This document shows positions 5,258 to 9,234 of a DNA stretch of 9,234 nt, piece after piece; position 1 is the first letter of the stretch, and each line of letters opens with the position of its first letter. This DNA comes from UMGS1052 sp045580005 (GTDB taxonomy: Bacteria; Bacillota; Clostridia; Oscillospirales; CAG-382). The notes below the pieces were generated by a model. It searched no databases. It worked only from the letters and a program-made list of their open reading frames with translations, and was not told the DNA's origin. The translations under genes were made by a program, and so were the position numbers. The stretch spans positions 1 to 9,234 of the forward strand of contig JAZNMZ010000050.1 of the NCBI GenBank assembly GCA_045580005.1. Direction: 5' to 3'.

Positions 5258-6013
5258 TTAGTGCTTATATTTTGCAATAATATTATTTATTTTATTTTCC
5301 CTCTCTTGCTTTTGATTTGGGAACTCTATGTAGTATTCGTCCTTATACAAATAAAGATAGTCGGGATTCTCAACTATAATTTTTGCCGTTGTCTGTTCAT
5401 CAAACTGTTTTCTCAAAAATTTTAGTGCTTCAATCGGATCGTTATAATGCGGATGAAGCAGATATCCGTTAACCGTCGATTGGTATATCACCTCGGGGGC
5501 AAGATTTTCCCCGACTGCGTCGACAACGGCTTCAAAACGGCTTTCTGTATAGAACACACCCGCCTTGACACACACCTTAAATATTTGCCATAATTTCTCA
5601 TCTTCTGAAATATATTCAGAAATCAAATCATGAAGATATGTAACCTCCTCCGGCTGCAAATAGTATATTTGCAAGTCCTCTTTATATAGCCAAGCCACAT
5701 CATGAGAATGATTCGGGAACAGTTCGGAAATTACTTTTTGAGCCGAGATTATTCGGGAATACGGAACAGAAAGAAAGCTTTTTATTGCAATCTCACTGAT
5801 TGGCTTGTTTTTCTTTGCGTAAAAATTTTCATACATTTCCGCTAGTGTTCTGAAGTTTTCGTCGGGCGGAAGCTCGCCTTTCTCAAACGCTATATCGGAT
5901 CTTAGTCCTTTGCTGTAAAGCCTTGCGTATCTTTTGGCAATCTCAGCGGGAATGCCTGCGTCAACGAGCTTTTGTTCAAGTGTTTCAAAAAAGTTCTGGT
6001 TTGTTCCGTTCAT
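5258..6013 (-). CDS. Unknown 251-residue, probably all-helical protein
   Basis: I do not recognise this protein. It has no signal peptide or membrane segment and a helical, acidic, Tyr-rich composition (YLYLYKDEYYIEF near the C-terminus). The N-terminal ~60 residues (AGIPAEIAKRYARLYSKGL) look like a small helical bundle, the middle contains SVPYSRIISAQKVISELFPN, and the end is a Lys/Asn-rich tail. ATG at 6013 follows a consensus AGGAGG site. It heads a compact minus-strand unit: its stop (5258-5260) is 15 nt before the small ORF, which overlaps the next gene. A partial decayed copy lies at 3704-3780, so the gene has been duplicated at least once locally. No clear promoter could be picked; TATTAT-like boxes occur around 6085-6095. 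Confidence 0.8.
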   Translation of the reverse strand: MNGTNQNFFETLEQKLVDAGIPAEIAKRYARLYSKGLRSDIAFEKGELPPDENFRTLAEMYENFYAKKNKPISEIAIKSFLSVPYSRIISAQKVISELFPNHSHDVAWLYKEDLQIYYLQPEEVTYLHDLISEYISEDEKLWQIFKVCVKAGVFYTESRFEAVVDAVGENLAPEVIYQSTVNGYLLHPHYNDPIEALKFLRKQFDEQTTAKIIVENPDYLYLYKDEYYIEFPNQKQERENKINNIIAKYKH

Positions 6014-6052
6014 ATTGGCCTCCTGTTTTAATATAAACTTTTCAAAATGGCG

Positions 6053-6074
6053 GCAGTTTTACTCGAAAAACTGC
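6053..6074 (-). promoter_or_regulatory. Hairpin in the 5' leader of the 5258-6013 gene
   Basis: GCAGTTTT and AAAACTGC form a perfect 8-bp stem with a 6-nt loop, about 35 nt upstream of the ATG. On the minus strand it is not followed by a T run, so it is not a typical terminator. It may shape the leader RNA or bind a regulator. Confidence 0.4.
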
Positions 6075-6140
6075 TACCCTACGGCTATAATAGATATAAC
6101 CGGGTAAACCTTCATTTTTCGCACGGAGACCTTGTCATAT

Positions 6141-6172
6141 AAAAAAGCACTGATGTAAATCAGCACTTTTTT
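6141..6172 (-). terminator. Intrinsic terminator of the 6197-6934 gene
   Basis: The stem around loop 6155-6158 pairs fully only as minus-strand RNA: two positions are G-U wobbles there but A-C mismatches on the plus strand. A T6 tract follows on the minus strand, 25 nt after the stop of the upstream gene. Confidence 0.75.
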
Positions 6173-6196
6173 CATACTCGGTCGAGTCACAAATCT

Positions 6197-6934
6197 TTAT
6201 GCTTTATGATAGTCGGTACGGTACAGCTCGCTTGTACAGTCATTCTTGCCGCTTTGAGAAACAGAATGCAGGAATAAGAATCCATCAGGAGCCGGATGGC
6301 TGATATACTTTCCTTTAAAGTAATAAGCAGGCAGGCTATCTGTTTTCTTTGCCGATTTAAAATGCGAATACAGCTCTGTCGTGTCAAACCAATCACCCAT
6401 ACCCTTGTGCGAGTCGATCAGCACTTCGCACGACACGGAATTCTTTTCAAAAACACTTCTCCATGTATTAAGCATTGTTTCCAACATAAAGAATACATAA
6501 GCCTCGCTTCCGTTTGGCATAATAAAGCTCATATATATTACATTAGCGCCCTGATATTCTGCGCCAAGGTCAAAAGTATGTGCAATCTCGTCAGACTTAA
6601 GCAGCAGCATTTCGTCAAGCTTCGCTCCATATAAAAGTTCAAGCCCATCTTCATCGCTTTTGTAAAAATCCGAAACTTTCGACTCAAGCGAAGGCTTAAA
6701 GTAGAAATCGTGTTCCCCGATAGGAGCAATATAAATCATACTCCTGCCATGACAATGAATGTGCTCGCTTGCTTCGGTACATTGAAGCGCAAATACCGGC
6801 CACAAATCAAAAGTTACGCAAGGCATTAAATTCACACAACTCTCTTTTGAAAGCAACTTGCCGCATATTTTCTGATAATCCGCCTTTTCATCATTTAAAA
6901 TCGGAGTCAGCTTCTTAAAAAAATCATTTATCAT
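6197..6934 (-). CDS. Unknown 245-residue soluble protein
   Basis: I do not recognise a family. The protein is soluble-looking, with no signal or membrane segment. It has Cys and His residues clustered at about 30-70 (KESCVNLMPCVTF, then ASEHIHCHGRSMIYIAP), a beta-rich middle (GANVIYMSFIMPNGSEAYVFF) and an amphipathic rest. The frame extends to a GTG at 6943, but the ATG at 6934 is preferred because AGGTGA sits five bases before it, while the GTG is itself part of that site. It has its own promoter (7005-7033) and terminator (6141-6172), so it is a single-gene unit. Neighbours give no functional hint. Confidence 0.8.
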   Translation of the reverse strand: MINDFFKKLTPILNDEKADYQKICGKLLSKESCVNLMPCVTFDLWPVFALQCTEASEHIHCHGRSMIYIAPIGEHDFYFKPSLESKVSDFYKSDEDGLELLYGAKLDEMLLLKSDEIAHTFDLGAEYQGANVIYMSFIMPNGSEAYVFFMLETMLNTWRSVFEKNSVSCEVLIDSHKGMGDWFDTTELYSHFKSAKKTDSLPAYYFKGKYISHPAPDGFLFLHSVSQSGKNDCTSELYRTDYHKA

Positions 6935-7004
6935 CTTTATCACCTATCCTCATCACATCAAAATAAATTGCACGGAATTTTTCGCACAGTTTCACCTGGA
7001 ATTT

Positions 7005-7033
7005 AGTATATCATAAATCAACGCATAATTCAA
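7005..7033 (-). promoter_or_regulatory. Promoter of the 6197-6934 gene
   Basis: TTGAAT (7028-7033) and TATACT (7005-7010) on the minus strand, 17 nt apart, predicted start near 6998. This gives a leader of about 65 nt. Confidence 0.6.
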
Positions 7034-7211
7034 TGTTTTATGAAGCAAAACTTCTTTTTCTCTACCTATTCTCTTTTATCTCTTATCTGGAAACAATAAT
7101 TTTTAGCGAAGAAAGAAGAGCAGAAACTTGTATAATAAAAATAGACAATACAAATAATCCTGACTTTCTATAGGATTTCCATTTGGGTATACCCTACGAA
7201 AATAAGCTATA
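7034..7211. other. Intergenic DNA without a gene
   Basis: AT-rich DNA with no supported coding frame. It contains a 10-bp palindrome GGGTATACCC (7185-7194) and a small ATCCT/AGGAT hairpin (7157-7176). Neither can be tied to a function. Confidence 0.5.
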
Positions 7212-7434
7212 TGAAATCAACTGTTTTCAGTGAAATATTTTTCTTTCGTGAAATAATTCACTCCGTAAACTGTGAAATTTTCTGCTAACACAGAAAGTGA
7301 AAAGAAATAAATCCACACGCCGTAAGGCGTATTTCAGATCGTGTAGCAATATTTCACACACGAAGAGCATTTCACAAATCCTGAAAGGATTTTATTTCGT
7401 TGAAAAAAGACTATTCCGAAGAATAGTCTTTTTT
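7212..7434. repeat. Array of small hairpins separated by GTGAAAT / ATTTCAC words
   Basis: The left half carries TGAAAT words in forward orientation (7212, 7230, 7248, 7272 and a variant at 7297). The right half carries the reverse complement ATTTCA(C) (7331, 7351, 7369 and a variant near 7394). Between the words are short hairpins, each with different stem sequence: GTGAA-ATAA-TTCAC (7248-7261), TTTCTG/CAGAAA (7279-7296), ACGCC-GTAA-GGCGT (7317-7330), AATCC-TGAAA-GGATT (7377-7391) and the terminator (7403-7434). Constant spacer words with variable stems suggest an organised element and not random AT-rich DNA. I recall similar arrays from intergenic regions of gut Clostridia, from memory only. 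No protein gene lies inside. Confidence 0.65.
7403..7434. terminator. Bidirectional terminator closing the hairpin array
   Basis: A perfect 14-bp stem with a CGAA tetraloop, six A on one side and six T on the other. On the minus strand it lies about 100 nt after the stop of the gene at 7538-8464 and can serve as its terminator. Confidence 0.8.
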
Positions 7435-7537
7435 CTGGAAGATCCGAATAGTTTAGATTCCGGTGTTTTAAAACAAATATTTCTAATGCAAACGGGCATG
7501 TCCCCAATTTATATAATCCCTAATCAGATTTATTTTA

Positions 7538-8464
7538 TTACCTGATTAATTCAGAGTAAATCATCATATTAGTTTGTATACGATTTTCATTGGCAGAAAT
7601 TTCAGAATTATATGCTGCGATTGCAGTATTTTGTTCAGTTCTTGCTGCTAACCGGAGTGTTTCGTTCATCCCTTCACACAAGTAATTCATTTTTCTGTTT
7701 GATTCAGTTATACCGTCATAAAGGGAATAGCAGATTCCTTTAAGCTCAGAAAGGTCATTTTTTATATCTACAAGAAGATCATAAAGAGACCCCCATATCA
7801 TTTCCTCTCTACACTTTGCGTATGCGCCAAGACCACCTTCAAGTTCGTAACAAATACCTATGTCCAGATATTCATACATTTTTGATATTTTAGTTAACTC
7901 TCTATAATCATGATGAATGATATTGAGATTATACAACTTTTCTCTTTGTTTATATGCCATTGAACGACCATAAACTAGCTGATTGATTTGTGAACTAAGT
8001 CTTTGAATTCTCACAGCGTCTTCTTTAATCTGTTGTTCCGCAATTTCACAGTTCTTATTGTATTTTCTCATTTCATTTTCGTTATGTTCTTTGGCAGCTG
8101 AAATTTCTCTGTAATTAACTACAACTACACCGACAATTCCAGATATAATTGGCACGCCAAATACAAGGAAAATTGCAAAATCAGCACTAATAACACGAGG
8201 ATTTAAAACCGACTCACCAAATAGTATCAAAAAAATCCCCCAGGCAATAAATGCCGCTACGGTAAAGAAAATGAAAGCTGGAAAGCATTCTCCTATAGAT
8301 GCCCATTCTGTACTCTGTAATGAAGGTCTGTTCACTGTAGGTTTTCGCTCATATTTTCTTTTTTCTCGTTCAAATCTGTCTATTGCACAGTCATATGTAT
8401 AACAATTAAGTTCTGAATCCATAACTGCTCTTAGGTAGTCTTTAAGAATTTTACTGTTGTTCAT
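7538..8464 (-). CDS. Two-TM coiled-coil protein of unknown function
   Basis: A 308-residue membrane protein. Residues 1-58 are a charged helical N-terminus, ~61-83 and ~94-117 are two membrane helices, ~118-170 is a strongly predicted coiled coil (heptads of K/E/Q/I), ~177-215 is a distinct segment (LYNLNIIHHDYREL, then MYEYLDIGICYELEGGLGAY), and 225-300 is again helical. From memory, the L-Y-x-x-N-I-I-x-x-x-Y-R ... YEYL-x-x-G-x-x-x-x-LEG-x-x-GAY pattern recurs in uncharacterised Firmicutes proteins; no function is known to me. The ATG follows GGGGGAAAGAAAA. There is no separate promoter: the gene lies about 20 nt behind the terminator of the structured leader RNA, so expression should depend on read-through. 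Confidence 0.85.
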   Translation of the reverse strand: MNNSKILKDYLRAVMDSELNCYTYDCAIDRFEREKRKYERKPTVNRPSLQSTEWASIGECFPAFIFFTVAAFIAWGIFLILFGESVLNPRVISADFAIFLVFGVPIISGIVGVVVVNYREISAAKEHNENEMRKYNKNCEIAEQQIKEDAVRIQRLSSQINQLVYGRSMAYKQREKLYNLNIIHHDYRELTKISKMYEYLDIGICYELEGGLGAYAKCREEMIWGSLYDLLVDIKNDLSELKGICYSLYDGITESNRKMNYLCEGMNETLRLAARTEQNTAIAAYNSEISANENRIQTNMMIYSELIR

Positions 8465-8483
8465 TTTTCTTTCCCCCTATATA

Positions 8484-8649
8484 ATAAAAAGTGCGCAGCC
8501 AAAGCTACGCACGAAAAACGCATAACTCTGATTGCTGCGACACAAAGTTTTCTCATAACACAAGTATGCGAAAATAGAGCATGCATTTTTACCAAAAGGG
8601 TAAAAAATACACACCTGTGTTATTGAGAGAATATTAAACTTTATGTCGC
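8484..8649 (-). ncRNA. Predicted ~165-nt structured RNA / attenuator leader
   Basis: The promoter at 8656-8684 predicts a start at G8649, which is exactly the first base of a long hairpin. Outer stem: 8636-8649 with 8537-8550 (14 bp, one G-U). Then an internal loop, then a middle stem 8616-8628 with 8551-8562 (one bulge). Then an apical hairpin 8599-8606 / 8586-8593 with a 5-nt loop, extendable by eight further pairs including wobbles. A ~15-nt one-sided bulge remains (about 8563-8577). A linker leads to the terminator 8486-8512. The wobble pairs form only in minus-strand RNA. I tested 6S, SRP, tmRNA and known riboswitch patterns by eye and could not assign it. It could be a cis leader of the downstream membrane protein or a stand-alone sRNA. 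Confidence 0.7.
8486..8512 (-). terminator. Intrinsic terminator just upstream of the 308-residue gene
   Basis: On the minus strand, GTGCGTAGC-TTTG-GCTGCGCAC (9 bp, one wobble) is followed by TTTTTATTAT. It ends ~20 nt before the ATG, the layout of a transcription attenuator or of an sRNA placed directly before a gene. Confidence 0.8.
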
Positions 8650-8655
8650 AAAAAT

Positions 8656-8684
8656 ATTATAACATATAAATGAACAATTTGCAA
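8656..8684 (-). promoter_or_regulatory. Strong promoter of the structured RNA
   Basis: TTGCAA (8679-8684), a 17-nt spacer and a perfect TATAAT (8656-8661) preceded by TGT (extended -10). The predicted start is G8649. Confidence 0.75.
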
Positions 8685-8834
8685 TATATAAATGCTACAA
8701 ACTTTGGAGTTAATAGTATTTTTATAATATTTAACTAAATAAAGTTTTGTTCACAGTTTAAGTCTGGTTCAAAACCGCTTGGCATCTACCCTTTTGTTTC
8801 AAAACCGATTTTTTCAAAAACCCTCAAACCATTG
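8685..8834. other. Intergenic spacer
   Basis: AT-rich spacer between the tRNA terminator and the leader promoter. It holds two copies of TTCAAAACCG (8768-8777 and 8798-8807, 30 bp apart) and nothing else I can support. Confidence 0.5.
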
Positions 8835-8872
8835 AAAAAGCGAACAATTTAGATGTCATCTAAATCATTCGC
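8835..8872 (-). terminator. Terminator of tRNA-Asn
   Basis: A ~15-bp stem (8840-8854 with 8858-8872) is followed on the minus strand by T5. Two pairs are G-U only in the minus-strand RNA, so it is oriented to stop tRNA-Asn transcripts. Confidence 0.8.
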
Positions 8873-8878
8873 TTCTTC

Positions 8879-8954
<76 letters not shown>

Positions 8955-8999
8955 ATATATTAAATTATAGATTTAAGCTATAGTCCGTCTCTGTCGGAT

Positions 9000-9071
9000 G
9001 ACATCATGACTAATCGGTTACGCTTCGCGTCAACCGTGGGGCATGCGCTCTACCGACTGAGTTAAAAAGGA
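9000..9071 (-). pseudogene. Broken tRNA-Asn copy with a hairpin in place of the anticodon
   Basis: 9041-9071 matches the acceptor, D arm and first anticodon-stem strand of the intact tRNA-Asn, and 9000-9013 matches the second strand and variable region. Between them 28 bp (9014-9041) replace the four anticodon-loop bases. The insert forms its own hairpin (CGGTT-ACGC-TTC-GCGT-C-AACCG). The T arm is not recognisable and the acceptor 5' strand has decayed to TCCTTTT, so it cannot be a functional tRNA. Confidence 0.85.
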
Positions 9072-9097
9072 ACATATTTGGCATTATTAAGATAGTG

Positions 9098-9123
9098 AAA
9101 AAGCACTCAAAAGAGTGCTTTTT
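9098..9123 (-). terminator. Terminator downstream of 5S rRNA
   Basis: A perfect stem AAAAAGCACTC / GAGTGCTTTTT with an AAAA loop, about 20 nt beyond the 5S 3' end. It is symmetrical but best explained as the end of the rRNA operon. Confidence 0.85.
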
Positions 9124-9142
9124 CTGTGAAGAAAACTTTGTG

Positions 9143-9234
<92 letters not shown>

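Noticed and set aside
7185..7194. Palindrome GGGTATACCC as an operator
   Set aside because: Isolated, and not placed at a promoter of a gene that I can identify.
7212..7434. CRISPR array
   Set aside because: The repeated word is only ~7 bp, spacing is irregular, orientation flips midway and no cas gene is present.
7297..7545. A plus-strand frame of 82 codons
   Set aside because: It reads through the hairpin array and the terminator stem at 7403-7434; its Lys/Arg-rich N-terminus is a translation of repeats.
8484..8649. 6S RNA
   Set aside because: The long hairpin with a side bulge is reminiscent, but it is short, the ends do not pair over the full length and it finishes with a separate terminator stem; no 6S landmarks were recognised.
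7538..8649. Type III toxin-antitoxin locus (ToxIN-like)
   Set aside because: Promoter-RNA-terminator-gene order fits, but the RNA is a single long hairpin without ~36-nt tandem repeats, and the protein is a 308-residue membrane protein unlike ToxN.
8768..8807. Direct repeat TTCAAAACCG, 30 bp apart
   Set aside because: Only two copies of 10 bp with no adjoining similarity; noted in the spacer entry but too weak to call a site.
8964..8969. TATAAT as the tRNA-Asn promoter
   Set aside because: The -10 box is perfect, but no acceptable -35 exists at 16-18 nt and the predicted start would fall within ~3 nt of the tRNA; left as uncertain.

Overview
The window looks like a chromosomal piece of a gut-type member of the Clostridia (Oscillospiraceae/Ruminococcaceae-like). 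Reasons: moderate-to-low GC, strong AGGAGG-type ribosome binding sites, TTGnnn-N17-TATAAT promoters, A/T-flanked hairpin terminators, a 5S rRNA with a Ruminococcus-like sequence, and gene families typical of Firmicutes. Genus cannot be fixed from the sequence alone. Every supported gene and RNA lies on the minus strand, so transcription runs from high to low coordinates.

Right end (about 8830-9234): the 3' part of a 5S rRNA gene that enters from beyond the window, its terminator, a broken tRNA-Asn copy whose anticodon region is replaced by a hairpin, an intact tRNA-Asn(GUU) with encoded CCA, and a terminator. Next (7538-8684) comes a compact unit: a near-consensus promoter, a predicted ~165-nt structured RNA that starts exactly at the base of a long hairpin and ends in an intrinsic terminator, and about 20 nt later the ribosome binding site and start of a 308-residue protein with two membrane segments and a coiled coil. 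This is either an attenuated leader or an RNA-protein pair; I do not recognise the RNA class.

Middle (3400-7537): accessory and decaying DNA. It holds an array of small hairpins separated by GTGAAAT/ATTTCAC words, an unrecognised 245-residue gene with its own promoter and terminator, and a three-gene unit (251-residue unknown protein, a small probably frameshifted membrane ORF, and a 229-residue protein whose N-terminus resembles sigma-70 region 1.1 without any other sigma region). It also holds a YccF-family membrane protein, a 77-bp decayed copy of part of the 251-residue gene, and the detached C-terminal tail of a PcrA/UvrD-type helicase.

Left end (106-3090): a tight three-gene amino-sugar operon. 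The first gene is a fusion of an XRE-type DNA-binding domain to a complete phosphoglucosamine mutase (GlmM). The second is a left-handed beta-helix protein resembling the acetyltransferase half of GlmU, and the third is NagB (glucosamine-6-phosphate deaminase). Together they cover fructose-6-P to glucosamine-6-P, to glucosamine-1-P, to (by inference) N-acetylglucosamine-1-P. The enzyme-plus-repressor fusion suggests that pathway flux or ligand state is read directly by a DNA-binding protein. At the extreme left a second promoter, nested in the operon terminator, starts a transcript that leaves the window.
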